Shown: piece after piece, positions 1-7,758 of the stretch
How the letters are laid out: the number at the start of each line of letters is the position of its first letter
Position numbering within the stretch: the first letter of the stretch is position 1
Assembly: GCF_029338395.1 (NCBI RefSeq)
Contig: NZ_CP119809.1
Span: forward strand, 1,240,001-1,304,000
Direction of reading: 5' to 3'
Source: Halorussus caseinilyticus
GTDB taxonomy: Archaea > Halobacteriota > Halobacteria > Halobacteriales > Haladaptataceae
DNA: 64,000 nucleotides
Translations under genes and position numbers: made by a program
The notes under the pieces: generated by a model
The model's database searches: none
Told to the model about the DNA's origin: nothing
What the model saw: the letters and a program-made list of their open reading frames with translations, nothing else

Positions 1-693
1 GCGGCCCTCCTCGCCGAGGCGTCGGTCCTCGGGGATGCGCATGTCGTCGAACCGGAGTTCTGCGGTCGGACAGCCCTTGTCGCCGAGTTTGTCCTCGGTG
101 CCCTCGACGTGGAAGCCGTCGTCCTCCTCCGGCCGGACGACGAACGACGAGATGCCTTTGTTGCCCGCCTCGGGGTCGGTCTTGGCGAACAGCGTCACCG
201 TGTCGGCCACCGAACCGTTGGAAATCCAGAGTTTGCCGCCGTTGACGACGTACTCGTCGCCGTCCTTCTCGGCGGTGGTGTCCATCGCGGGCACGTCCGA
301 CCCCGCGCCCGCCTCCGAGAGGGCAAATGCGCCGATGTCTTCGCCCTGATTCAGTGGCGTCAGGTACTCCTGTTTCTGGTTCTCGTCGCCGAACTCGTAG
401 AGCATGTTGCCCGCCAGACTGGTGTGGGCCGCGACGACGGTGCCGAGTCCGCCCGACCCGCGGGAAATCTCCTCGAGTCCGATGGCGTAGGAGTGGTAGT
501 CGAGCCCGGCCCCGCCGTACTCCTCGGGGAACGGCATCCCCATCAGACCCAACTCGGCCATCTCATCCACGAGGTCTTGGGGGAACTCGTCGGTCTCGTC
601 TATCTCGTCGGCGCGCGGCTTGATTTCCTCGTCTGCGAACTCCGCTACCATATCCCGTATCTGCTTCTGCTCGGCGGAGAGACTGAAGTCCAT
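1..693 (-). CDS. Acyl-CoA dehydrogenase, N-terminal 231 residues (runs off the left edge)
   Basis: FAD-dependent alpha,beta-dehydrogenation of acyl-CoA in beta-oxidation or branched-chain amino-acid breakdown; electrons go to ETF. The ATG at 693 opens a frame without stops to base 1. Visible are the helical N-terminal domain, then the family signature ALSEAGAGSD at residues 124-133 and NGGKLWISNG at 151-160 in the middle beta domain. The C-terminal helical domain with the catalytic Glu lies outside the window. The family is normally about 380 residues. Substrate chain length cannot be told. A 3-hydroxyacyl-CoA dehydrogenase at 3.7-4.5 kb fits the same pathway but is not in the same operon. 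Confidence 0.93.
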   Translation of the reverse strand, partial: MDFSLSAEQKQIRDMVAEFADEEIKPRADEIDETDEFPQDLVDEMAELGLMGMPFPEEYGGAGLDYHSYAIGLEEISRGSGGLGTVVAAHTSLAGNMLYEFGDENQKQEYLTPLNQGEDIGAFALSEAGAGSDVPAMDTTAEKDGDEYVVNGGKLWISNGSVADTVTLFAKTDPEAGNKGISSFVVRPEEDDGFHVEGTEDKLGDKGCPTAELRFDDMRIPEDRRLGEEGR

Positions 694-764
694 GCGCAAA
701 AATTGGGTAGGAGTCACCCTTTAGTTTTCCCTTCCGGGCGCGGGCGGTGTTCGAGAGAGACGGG

Positions 765-898
765 TCAGTTGCCACGAATCGCCAAAGCGACCGCAGAAAT
801 CGCGGCGAAGAAGTCCTCGAAAGCCCCCGCCCGCTCGCGGGTCACGCGAGCGGGCGGCCCCTTTATCCACCCAGTCGGTTGGTCGGCCGAGCGCGTCC
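765..898. repeat. Dispersed palindromic element, copy 1
   Basis: A perfect hairpin with 13-base arms (827-839 and 845-857, loop 840-844) is flanked by CCCTTTATCCACCC (859-872) and GGTTGGTCGGCCGAGCGCG (878-896). All of these recur around 52.78-52.94 kb. On the minus strand the left side can be read as a 26-residue peptide (GTG 845, TGA 767-765) containing RERAGAF followed by a hydrophobic stretch; copy 2 has the same RERAGAF plus a hydrophobic tail. Whether the peptide is made is unknown. The element lies just upstream of the acyl-CoA dehydrogenase. Confidence 0.75.
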
Positions 899-925
899 CG
901 AATCGGGTCGGTCGCGACCTCCGCG

Positions 926-1193
926 GTGGACGAACTCCCGCTGGGCGCGACGACTATCGTCGGTCTCACCGCGTCCGGTTTCCTGTGGGTCGCCGTCGTC
1001 GGGAGCGCGCTGAGTCTGGTCCTCCCGGCGGGGATGCTTCTGGGCGGTCTGGCGGGCGCGCGAGTCGGCAAGTCGGACGGTGATGCTCGCCAGCGCCCTC
1101 GGGTCGGTGCTGGCGGCGGCCTACCGGCTCGGCGTCCCGTCGCTCCGGCGGTTCGGCCCGCCGACCGGCGTCTCTTCGGGTCAGTTCGGGTAG
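926..1193 (+). pseudogene. Small membrane protein gene, apparently frameshifted
   Basis: From the GTG at 926 one frame encodes about 52 residues with two hydrophobic segments (for example TTIVGLTASGFLWVAVV, then a Gly/Leu-rich stretch). Around 1075-1085 coding character passes to another frame, where MLASALGSVLAAAYRLG continues to a TAG at 1191-1193 that abuts the stop of the next, convergent gene. I infer one protein of about 88 residues with two or three membrane segments, broken by a single-base change or a sequencing error. No family is recognised. The left boundary is uncertain because the frame is also open a little upstream of 926. Confidence 0.4.
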
Positions 1194-1559
1194 CTACTCG
1201 CGGTCCAGCGCGTCCGCCAGCACGCGCTCTACGAACTCGCCCTTCTTCGCGGTGTAGGCGTCCCGGTCGTCGGCGTGTCCGTCGGCCAACTCGCGTTTCA
1301 GTTCCTCGTACTCCGCGGCGACTTCGGGGTGGTCACGGAGGTAGTCCCGGAACGCCAGTTTCTCTCGGTAGAGGTCGATGACGGGCTTGGCGGCGAGTCC
1401 TTCGACCGCCGTGCTTCCGATATGCTCGAAGTCGAGGAGTCGCTCACCGGCGACGGACTGCAGTCGCTCGACTTCCGCCTCGTAGTGGCGTCCCCACTCG
1501 GGTCGATACGACCGGATTTCGACCGTTCCGCGCTCTAAGCCGACCATCGTTTCGGTCAC
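1194..1559 (-). CDS. GrpB-family protein, internally shortened
   Basis: GrpB proteins (nucleotidyltransferase-like fold, function poorly known) normally have about 160-180 residues. This one has 121. The N-terminal block with FEHIGSTAVEGLAAKPVIDL and the C-terminal block with LAFRDYLRDHPEVAAEYEEL are both well kept, but the approximately 50 residues that normally separate them are absent, so the two blocks join at about residue 64. The start is a GTG at 1559, placed directly after the TGA (1562-1560) of the upstream gene; an ATG lies a few codons further in. An active enzyme seems unlikely because part of the core sheet would be missing. Confidence 0.75.
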   Translation of the reverse strand: MTETMVGLERGTVEIRSYRPEWGRHYEAEVERLQSVAGERLLDFEHIGSTAVEGLAAKPVIDLYREKLAFRDYLRDHPEVAAEYEELKRELADGHADDRDAYTAKKGEFVERVLADALDRE

Positions 1560-1799
1560 TCAGAACAGCTTTCGCCGCACGTCGTCGGCGGCGAGCGCAC
1601 CCTGCAAGAGCCACGAGGCGGCGGGATGCCGAGGCGCGACACTGGCCGCACCGAGCAGGAGGAACGCGCGGGTTGGCTTCCCGTTTCGGAGCGCGAGCGC
1701 GGCCTGCACGACGAACGACGCGGCGTTGAGCCGGTTCTTCTGGAGTTTCAGGGGCTTGCCGACGAGGACCTTCGCGGCGTCTTTGGGCGTCGGAATCAT
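1560..1799 (-). CDS. Hypothetical 79-residue basic protein
   Basis: ATG at 1799; ends with a TGA that touches the GTG start of the shortened GrpB gene, so the two are probably co-transcribed. The protein begins MIPTPKDAAKVLVGK, is Lys/Arg-rich, and carries an Ala/Leu-rich amphipathic or weakly hydrophobic stretch (ASFVVQAALAL, then AFLLLGAASVA). That composition is unusual among the acidic proteins of this genome. No domain is recognised; it may be a small membrane-associated protein. Confidence 0.6.
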   Translation of the reverse strand: MIPTPKDAAKVLVGKPLKLQKNRLNAASFVVQAALALRNGKPTRAFLLLGAASVAPRHPAASWLLQGALAADDVRRKLF

Positions 1800-1978
1800 A
1801 TCTACTCGGTCGTGACCCGCGAGAATAAGCGTTGGGCCGGTGGCGTCGGGGCGGTGTGTCGGCGAGTTCTCGTCGGTCCGGTTCGTCGTCGGCCCGGACC
1901 CGCCGCGCTTCGCTGGCGGTAAATTCTAAGGCATTTGCTCAAGCTTTTCAATCTCGGGTCCCTAGGTTCCAAAAGTCA

Positions 1979-3049
1979 ATGGATACGGAGTCGCCCACCG
2001 AACGTCTCGCGGACGCCGACATCGAGTGGTGCTTCGATGCCGTACAAGGCGTCTCGCGGACGTTCGCCATCACTATCGACGTGTTGGAAGAGCCGATGGC
2101 CTCCTACATCTGCGTCGGCTACTTGCTCTGCCGTGTCGCCGACACCGTCGAGGACGCCGGACACATCTCGCCGGAGGACCAATCGCATCTTCTCCACCTG
2201 TACGACCGAGCGCTCGACCCGGACGACCCGACGAGCATCGAGGAGTTCCGGGAGGCAGTCGAGCCGTGGCTTCCGGCCAACACCGACGAGGTAGAGACGG
2301 ACGAGGACTGGAAAGTCGTCGCCCGGTCGCCGCGCATCGTCGCCACGTTCCAGTCGCTGGGCGACGACGCCCAAGCCGCCATCTACCCGCCGGTGAGCGA
2401 GTTGGTCTGCGGAATGGCGGAGTTCGTCGAGCGCTACGAGGACGACGGAGGTCTCCGAATCGGCACGATAGACGAACTCGAAGAGTACTGCTGGTACGCC
2501 GCCGGGACCGTCGGCGAACTCATCACGAATCTGGTCGCCCAAGACGTGGACGACCGGCGCGCCGAGATTCTCCGGGCGAACGCCCGCGGGTTCGCGCTCC
2601 TGCTCCAGTTGGTCAACGTCGCCAAGGACGTGTCCGACGACTTCCGCGAGGAGAACAACGTCTACCTCCCGGCGACGTGGTTGCGCGAACACGGCGTCAA
2701 CCCCTCGAACGTCACGGCTCCCGAGAACGAGACTGCGGTCGCTGGCGTCATCCGGCGGGTCACGCGCCACGCGCGGGGCTACATGGACGACGCCCAGCGG
2801 TACCTCGAAGTTCTCCCCGAGTCGCAGGGCAACACCCTCGAAGCGTGGGCCATCCCGTATCTCCTCGCGGTCGGCACCAGCCGCGAACTGCTCAAGCGCC
2901 CCGAGGACGTGGTGAAGGAGGGCGGCGTGAAAGTCTCGCGCGCCGAAGTGATGGGCCTGATTCAGTTGTTCAAGTCCGGCAACGTCGAGCGCGAGCGAAT
3001 CGGCGAGTTGCGGTCGCAGTTGGAAGACGAACCGTTCTCGCCGTCGTGA
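1979..3049 (+). CDS. Squalene/phytoene synthase family protein, squalene-synthase type
   Basis: Head-to-head condensation of two farnesyl diphosphates to squalene; haloarchaea accumulate squalene and its reduced forms as neutral membrane lipids. The ATG at 1979 gives 356 residues, the normal length. The substrate-binding VSRTFA lies at 25-30. The first Asp-rich motif ADTVED (54-59) has the squalene-synthase form, and the second, DVSDD, lies at 217-221 after the QLVNVAKD helix. Phytoene synthase is the alternative, but DTVED favours squalene synthase. A T-rich stretch just after the stop (3060-3076) probably terminates it. It is monocistronic. Confidence 0.9.
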   Translation: MDTESPTERLADADIEWCFDAVQGVSRTFAITIDVLEEPMASYICVGYLLCRVADTVEDAGHISPEDQSHLLHLYDRALDPDDPTSIEEFREAVEPWLPANTDEVETDEDWKVVARSPRIVATFQSLGDDAQAAIYPPVSELVCGMAEFVERYEDDGGLRIGTIDELEEYCWYAAGTVGELITNLVAQDVDDRRAEILRANARGFALLLQLVNVAKDVSDDFREENNVYLPATWLREHGVNPSNVTAPENETAVAGVIRRVTRHARGYMDDAQRYLEVLPESQGNTLEAWAIPYLLAVGTSRELLKRPEDVVKEGGVKVSRAEVMGLIQLFKSGNVERERIGELRSQLEDEPFSPS

Positions 3050-3189
3050 GCGTTCGGACGTATTTTTGTTTCTTTTAGAAACGATATTATTGCTCTAAGA
3101 TACGTAATTGATTCGCTGACGACTGACGTTTGCTGACTCGACTGCGTATCGGTACCAGCGACCACAGGATTATCCCGTTCGCCCTCCTA

Positions 3190-3585
3190 ATGAGGAGGAT
3201 GCCAGACACGAAGGACGGTCGAGAGAAGAAAGCGGCCGACCGGGAACGACGCCAGCGCGAGCGAGAAATCGACGAGGCGCGTCGTCGCGCCGACGAGGCC
3301 GAACCGCCGGACGAAGCCGAGTCGGGTGACTCGGACGCCGACTCCGGCGAAATCCGGCGTGCGGAAACCCGACGCGAGGAACGCTCCGACTCGCCGAGCG
3401 AGTGCCACCGGCGCGGTTGTGACGAGCCACCGGCGTTCGCAGTCCTCGAACGGTATCAGGAGGAGACCGGCCACGGTGCCGTCGAGGCCGAGGCCTTCCT
3501 CTGTCAGGAACATACCGCCGAGGAGAGTCCCGTGAACCTCGATGCCGCCTATCCTGACTACGTGTTCCGTGTCGTGCCGGTGTAG
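3190..3585 (+). CDS. Hypothetical haloarchaeal protein with Cys/His C-terminal domain
   Basis: 131 residues from the ATG at 3190 (alternative ATG at 3199). The first 80 or so residues are a highly charged Arg/Glu/Asp-rich segment, probably coiled coil or disordered. The C-terminal 55 residues are ordered and hold CHRRGCDEPPAFAVLERY and a later LCQEH, so two Cys, then Cys and His could form a metal site. No enzymatic family is recognised. It faces the convergent 3-hydroxyacyl-CoA dehydrogenase across a short tandem repeat. Confidence 0.65.
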   Translation: MRRMPDTKDGREKKAADRERRQREREIDEARRRADEAEPPDEAESGDSDADSGEIRRAETRREERSDSPSECHRRGCDEPPAFAVLERYQEETGHGAVEAEAFLCQEHTAEESPVNLDAAYPDYVFRVVPV

Positions 3586-3592
3586 AAGACGG

Positions 3593-3662
3593 GCGAGACG
3601 GAGCGAGTGAGACGGAGCGGGCGAGACGGAGCGGGCGAGATAGAGCGAGTGAGACAGACGTA
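3593..3662. repeat. Tandem 14-base repeat, about five copies
   Basis: Five consecutive 14-base units with consensus GYGAGACGGAGCGR begin at 3593, 3607, 3621, 3635 and 3649; the last two are diverged. The array fills the gap between two convergent genes. It is strongly purine-biased on the plus strand. No function can be assigned. Confidence 0.75.
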
Positions 3663-3670
3663 TCGAGGAC

Positions 3671-4531
3671 TCAGTATTCGTAGAAGCCCTTCCCCGTCTT
3701 CTTCCCGAGGTCCCCGGCGTCAACCTTGCGCTTCAGGAGGTAGGCGGGCTTGTACCGGTCGCCCAGTTCCTCGTGGAGCGTCTCGCTGGCGTCGAGACAG
3801 ATGTCGAGACCGATGTGGTCGGCGAGTTCGAGCGGACCCATCGGGACGTTCGTGCCGAGTTTCATCCCCTTGTCGATGTCCTCCTTGGAGGCGACCCCTT
3901 CGTCGTAGGCCCGGATGCCCTCGTTGAGCCACGGCATCAGGATGCGGTTGGTGACGAAACCGGGCTTGTCGTCGGACTCCCACGTTTCTTTCCCCAAATC
4001 TTCGGCGAGAGCGTGGGCGAACTCTACCACCTCGTCGTCGGTCTTCTCGCCGACGACGACTTCGACGCCTTTCATCACCGGCACGGGGTTCATGAAGTGG
4101 AGTCCGACGATGCTCTCCTCGCGGTCCGTGACCGAGGCGATGGTCGTGATGGAGAGCGTGGAGGTGTTCGTGGCGAGTACCACGTCGTCGGGAATCTCCT
4201 CGTCCAAGTCCGCGAAGATGTCCTGCTTGATGTCCATGTCCTCGACTGCGGCCTCGATTACCACGTCGCAGTCCGCGAGGTCCGAGAGTTCGGTCGTGCC
4301 CGCGATGCGGTCGAGAGTCGCCTCGGCCTCGTCCTCGGCGATTTTGTCCTTCGAGACGAATCGGTCGAGACTGCTCTCGATGGAGTCGAACCCGTTCTGG
4401 ACGAACTCCTCCTCGATGTCGCGCATCACCACGTCGTAGCCCGATTGGGCCGCGACCTGCGCGATGCCGCTTCCCATCGTGCCTGCGCCGACGACGCCGA
4501 TACGCTCGATGCTGTCGAGACTGCGTGCCAT
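3671..4531 (-). CDS. 3-hydroxyacyl-CoA dehydrogenase (monofunctional HBD type)
   Basis: NAD-dependent oxidation of 3-hydroxyacyl-CoA to 3-ketoacyl-CoA (or the reverse). 286 residues, the usual length of the monofunctional enzyme. The NAD-binding GAGTMG lies at 15-20, the conserved TNTSTLSIT begins at 121, and the catalytic-His segment GLHFMNPVPVMKGVEVV has His145. The C-terminal half carries the helical dimerisation domain with KPGFVTNRI. The ATG at 4531 is preferred to an in-frame TTG three codons earlier. The end GLGKKTGKGFYEY-like tail is typical of the family. Likely role: fatty-acid breakdown or polyhydroxyalkanoate metabolism. Confidence 0.93.
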   Translation of the reverse strand: MARSLDSIERIGVVGAGTMGSGIAQVAAQSGYDVVMRDIEEEFVQNGFDSIESSLDRFVSKDKIAEDEAEATLDRIAGTTELSDLADCDVVIEAAVEDMDIKQDIFADLDEEIPDDVVLATNTSTLSITTIASVTDREESIVGLHFMNPVPVMKGVEVVVGEKTDDEVVEFAHALAEDLGKETWESDDKPGFVTNRILMPWLNEGIRAYDEGVASKEDIDKGMKLGTNVPMGPLELADHIGLDICLDASETLHEELGDRYKPAYLLKRKVDAGDLGKKTGKGFYEY

Positions 4532-4579
4532 AGCGGGCAATTCTTGCGGTCGGGCCGTAAGCCTACCGAAGAATGCCGC

Positions 4580-5242
4580 TCACTCGAACGCGGCGACCAC
4601 GCCCGCCGCGTCCGCAATCTCGGCGAACTCGCCGGACAACTGGGCCAGCGCGACCCGGTGGTTCCGCTCGGCGGGAATCGTCCCGCCGTCGGGTGCCTCG
4701 CGGTCGAACGTCGCGGTGGCGTCCGAGACGACGACCGGCCGAAAGCCGAGGTTCTCGGCCATCCGCGTCGTGGTCGAGACGCAGTGGTCGGTGGTCAGGC
4801 CCGCGACGACGAGGGTGTCGAGACCGCGCTCGCGGAGCCACGACTCCAGTTCCGTGCCGACGAACGCGCTGTTGACGCGCTTGACGACTTCGAGTTCGGT
4901 CGCGCTCTCCCCCTCGTTACCGTCACCCGCGCGGCGCGCGTCCCCGCGCGCCGCGCTCTCGTCCGCGTCGCCCACGTCACCCGCGCGCGACGCGGGTGAC
5001 GCGGGCGCGAGACCGGACTTGAATGCGAACCCCTCCCGGTCGTTCCGGAGCGGCGAGTCGTCTTCCTGCGAGGCGTGGCGGACGTGGACCACCGGCCGGT
5101 CTTCCCGCCGCCACGCGCCGAGGAGGTCGCGCGCGACCTCCTCGGCGTCGGGGTTGTTCCGGTCGCCCCATCGGGGGTCGTCGAACCCGCGCTGGAAGTC
5201 CACGAGGACGAGAACCGCGTCCTCGGGCAGGTCGAGGCTCAC
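4580..5242 (-). CDS. Isochorismatase-like cysteine hydrolase
   Basis: 220 residues from a GTG at 5242, which overlaps the TGA of the upstream YqcI/YcgG gene (GTGA), so both belong to one operon. The catalytic triad of the superfamily is visible: Asp15 (LVDFQRGF), Lys121 ([10 protein letters not shown]) and Cys154 (LTTDHCVST). Known members hydrolyse nicotinamide, isochorismate or N-carbamoyl compounds; the substrate here is open. Residues 80-113 are a Gly/Ala/Asp/Glu/Arg-rich insertion not expected in the fold. Its DNA holds two perfect hairpins (4929-4956 and 4976-5000) and a 13-base direct repeat (4921-4933 and 4975-4987). Confidence 0.88.
   Translation of the reverse strand: MSLDLPEDAVLVLVDFQRGFDDPRWGDRNNPDAEEVARDLLGAWRREDRPVVHVRHASQEDDSPLRNDREGFAFKSGLAPASPASRAGDVGDADESAARGDARRAGDGNEGESATELEVVKRVNSAFVGTELESWLRERGLDTLVVAGLTTDHCVSTTTRMAENLGFRPVVVSDATATFDREAPDGGTIPAERNHRVALAQLSGEFAEIADAAGVVAAFE
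4921..5000. repeat. Palindrome-rich insertion inside the isochorismatase-like gene
   Basis: Hairpin one: 12-base perfect arms 4929-4940 and 4945-4956 with a 4-base loop. Hairpin two: 10-base perfect arms 4976-4985 and 4991-5000 with a 5-base loop. CGTCACCCGCGCG occurs at 4921 and again at 4975, a spacing of 54 bases (18 codons), so a duplication would keep the frame. The encoded stretch falls between conserved strands of the hydrolase. Confidence 0.85.
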
Positions 5243-6039
5243 GCTCCCACCAGCAGTTCCGGGTCGGCCTTCGGGTGTTCGCGGGTCACTCGAATCGGGC
5301 ACTCGTCGGGGGCTTGGCTCTCGTCCGACGAGAAGAGGTACTGCTTCCACTCCCGGTCGCCCTCGACGCCCCAGTCGCCGAGGTCCGCGTGGGGACAAAC
5401 CCCGTCGTACTCCTCCAGTCGGTTCTGGATGACTTCCCGTGCCTGTTGGCCCGCCTCGGTGTCGGCGGTGACGCCCTCGAACAGGTCGCGGGGTTGGAAC
5501 GTGATTTCGAGTCCGACCGGGCAGTATCGGCTCTTGCGGTCGTCGTAGAACGGCGCGCGGGAGGTCGGGAACATCGGCGTCCCGCCGAAGCAGAACTCCC
5601 AGTACTCGTCGTCGGGGTCGGTCGGTACCTCGTCGGGCCACGGTTCGGGGTCGTGGACGTGGAGGAACTGGAGGACGTGCCAGAGCGTCTCGTGGTACTT
5701 CGCTTCGGTCCACTCCTCGTCGGGCGGTCGGAAGAACACGGTCAGGGGTGCCCGCTCGCTGTGGTCCTCGTAGGTGTCGAGATACTCCAGTAGCGTCTCG
5801 CCGAGGCCGAAGAGGGCGTCCACGTCGGTCGCCGAGTCGCAGAACGTGTACAGTCCCATCCCTTCGCGCTCGGACTCGACGCCGAAGTAGCAGGGAAACG
5901 GCGTGTCGTTTCGCTCGCCGAGTATCCCGTCGTGAAAGCTCCGGTAGTGGGCGACCGCCCAGTCGGGCAGTTTCCCCGTTTCGACCCGGCGCTCGACGGT
6001 CGATTGGTCCATCAGCACGTGCAGGCCGGACTCGTTCAT
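5239..6039 (-). CDS. YqcI/YcgG-family (FPC/CPF motif) protein
   Basis: 266 residues from the ATG at 6039. The family marker FPC is at 48-50 ([10 protein letters not shown]), and the second conserved block [19 protein letters not shown] lies around 150-168, followed by [12 protein letters not shown]. These match the YqcI/YcgG family, whose biochemical role is unknown; members are cytosolic and some occur near haem or siderophore genes. The stop overlaps the start of the isochorismatase-like hydrolase, suggesting the two act in one pathway. The divergent HhH gene begins about 150 bases upstream. Confidence 0.82.
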   Translation of the reverse strand: MNESGLHVLMDQSTVERRVETGKLPDWAVAHYRSFHDGILGERNDTPFPCYFGVESEREGMGLYTFCDSATDVDALFGLGETLLEYLDTYEDHSERAPLTVFFRPPDEEWTEAKYHETLWHVLQFLHVHDPEPWPDEVPTDPDDEYWEFCFGGTPMFPTSRAPFYDDRKSRYCPVGLEITFQPRDLFEGVTADTEAGQQAREVIQNRLEEYDGVCPHADLGDWGVEGDREWKQYLFSSDESQAPDECPIRVTREHPKADPELLVGA

Positions 6040-6186
6040 ACCCGTGAGTTGCGATTCACCGATAGTATGCGTTTCGTTACACGATGTCGTAGCTCATTCC
6101 GGAGGCTACGCTCGGAATTTGATTCGCTCTATGCAAAACATTCAAGCCATGCCAGCGTGAGTCGGAAACAAACTGGTGACGCCCTC

Positions 6187-6819
6187 GTGAGCCAAAACGA
6201 CGCCTCCGACGACGAATCCCCCGACGGCGTGGCGGAGTTGACAGACATCCACTTCGTCGGCCCGGCGACGGCCGAAGTGCTGGCCGACGCCGACTTCGAC
6301 GCGACCGGCATCGCCGACAAGTCCGTCTCCTACGAGATGCTCATCGACGCGGGCGTGAACCCCGGCGTCGCCACCCGCCTTCGAAAGATACACTCCCTGC
6401 ACTGGTCGTTCGGCGGGAGCGACGAAGACGACGACTCGCTCGAACAGCGTTCCGAGAAGATTCGAGGGCTTCAGGACGACGAACGCGAATGGGTCGCCGC
6501 GAGCAGTGGCGACTGGGAGTCGTCGGAACCCGAGACCACCCAGACCACCAGCGGCGACTGGACGCCGACCGGCGAGGCCACCGCGGACGGAAGCGGGGCC
6601 GCCGAGGAAGCGGAGGCGGCGTGGCGCGAGCGGAGCAAACCCGACCCCGTGACCGACGTGCCCGGCGTGGACGAGGAAATCGCCGAGATACTCGCCAACG
6701 GCGGGGTCACGTCGGTCCGGAGTCTCGCTACCGCCGACCCCGAACACGTCGCCGACTCGTTGGGACTCGACACCGAGCGCGTCTCCCAGTGGCGCGACGA
6801 CGCTCGGGACCTCGCCTGA
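6187..6819 (+). CDS. Helix-hairpin-helix domain protein
   Basis: 210 residues from a GTG at 6187 (MSQND-type start, no good upstream start with coding character). Two regions resemble helix-hairpin-helix units: residues about 17-60 (IHFVGPATAEVLADADFDATGIAD) and the C-terminal 50 residues (VPGVDEEIAEILANGGVTSVRSLA). They are joined by a Thr/Ser/Glu-rich linker with two copies of an SGDW motif (SSGDWES, TSGDWTP). HhH pairs usually bind DNA nonspecifically, as in repair proteins. The linker looks disordered. Exact function unknown. Confidence 0.7.
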   Translation: MSQNDASDDESPDGVAELTDIHFVGPATAEVLADADFDATGIADKSVSYEMLIDAGVNPGVATRLRKIHSLHWSFGGSDEDDDSLEQRSEKIRGLQDDEREWVAASSGDWESSEPETTQTTSGDWTPTGEATADGSGAAEEAEAAWRERSKPDPVTDVPGVDEEIAEILANGGVTSVRSLATADPEHVADSLGLDTERVSQWRDDARDLA

Positions 6820-6822
6820 TTT

Positions 6823-6840
6823 TTACTATCTGAGTAGTAA
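6823..6840. promoter_or_regulatory. Perfect dyad TTACTA-N6-TAGTAA upstream of fba-fbp
   Basis: TTACTATCTGAGTAGTAA is an exact inverted repeat with 6-base arms. It lies four bases after the HhH stop and about 120 bases before the aldolase start. It contains TACT and GAGTA, the two halves reported for the haloarchaeal TrmB site, but with a 4-base spacer instead of the reported 7-8. It is a candidate operator for the gluconeogenic operon; alternatively it belongs to a terminator of the HhH gene. Confidence 0.45.
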
Positions 6841-6963
6841 GTCACCAGATTCCCAAAACGTATTCAAGTCGCCATTTCCGGCGTTTTATTGGCTCTGCGA
6901 CGTTCTCACAGGGAGCGCGCTGACCATTAGACTCTTATGTGATGTTACCGGAGATTGGAATGG

Positions 6964-7758
6964 ATGATACCACTCGAAGACTCCCCGGTAACGCGCGACG
7001 GCAAGGCGCTCATCCTCGCTTACGACCACGGTCTCGAACACGGACCCTCCGCGGACTTCAGTTCGGTGCCGGAGACGCTCGACCCCGAGCAGATTTTCGA
7101 CATCGCCACCCACGACGCGGTTACGTCGTTGGCAGTCCAGAAGGGGGTCGCCGAGACGTACTACCCCTCCTACGACGACTCGGTGAACCTGCTGGCGAAA
7201 CTCAACGGGACGAGCAACCTCTGGATGGGCGAACCCCACTCGCCGCAGAACTGGTCGGTGGAGTACGCCGCCGAACTCGGGGCCGACGCGGTGGGCTACA
7301 CGGTCTACTCCGGGTCGAACCACGAGAAGGAGATGTACGAGGACTTCCGCGACGTGCAGGAGGAGGCCCACAGCGAGTACGACCTGCCGGTCGTCATGTG
7401 GTCGTACCCCCGCGGGCAGGGTCTCAAGAACGACACCAAAGAGAGCGTCATCGCCTACGCCACCCGCATCGCGCTCGAAATCGGCGCGGACATGGCGAAG
7501 GTCAAGTACCCCGGCACGCGGGAGTCGATGGACTGGGCCGTCAAGTCCGCGGGCGACATGCCGGTCGTGATGAGCGGCGGGTCGAAGGTCAGCGACTACG
7601 AGTTCCTCTCCAGCGTCGAGGCCGTGATGGACGCGGGCGGGTCCGGTCTCGCCGTCGGCCGGAACGTCTGGCAGCGCGACGAACCCGAGCGCATCCTCGA
7701 CGCGCTCGAACAGGTCATCTTCGAGGACGCCACCGCCGACGAAGCACTCGACGAATGA
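6964..7758 (+). CDS. fba: Class I fructose-bisphosphate aldolase, archaeal DhnA type
   Basis: Interconverts fructose 1,6-bisphosphate with glyceraldehyde 3-phosphate and dihydroxyacetone phosphate by a Schiff base. 264 residues from the ATG at 6964 (a TTG three codons earlier is less likely because relatives begin near IPLEDSPVTRDGK). Family blocks include ILAYDHGLEHGP (17-28) and MAKVKYPGT (177-185), where Lys181 is the probable Schiff-base residue. The C-terminal phosphate-binding MSGGSKVS and GGSGLAVGRN are present. Its stop overlaps the start of fructose-bisphosphatase (ATGA), so the two are translationally coupled, which points to gluconeogenesis. Related DhnA proteins make a shikimate precursor, so specificity is inferred from this pairing. 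Confidence 0.88.
   Translation: MIPLEDSPVTRDGKALILAYDHGLEHGPSADFSSVPETLDPEQIFDIATHDAVTSLAVQKGVAETYYPSYDDSVNLLAKLNGTSNLWMGEPHSPQNWSVEYAAELGADAVGYTVYSGSNHEKEMYEDFRDVQEEAHSEYDLPVVMWSYPRGQGLKNDTKESVIAYATRIALEIGADMAKVKYPGTRESMDWAVKSAGDMPVVMSGGSKVSDYEFLSSVEAVMDAGGSGLAVGRNVWQRDEPERILDALEQVIFEDATADEALDE

Noticed and set aside
3187-3723. Minus-strand frame across the tandem repeat
   Set aside because: Its Arg/Leu/Ser repeats are the reading of the 14-base array, and the plus strand holds a better gene.
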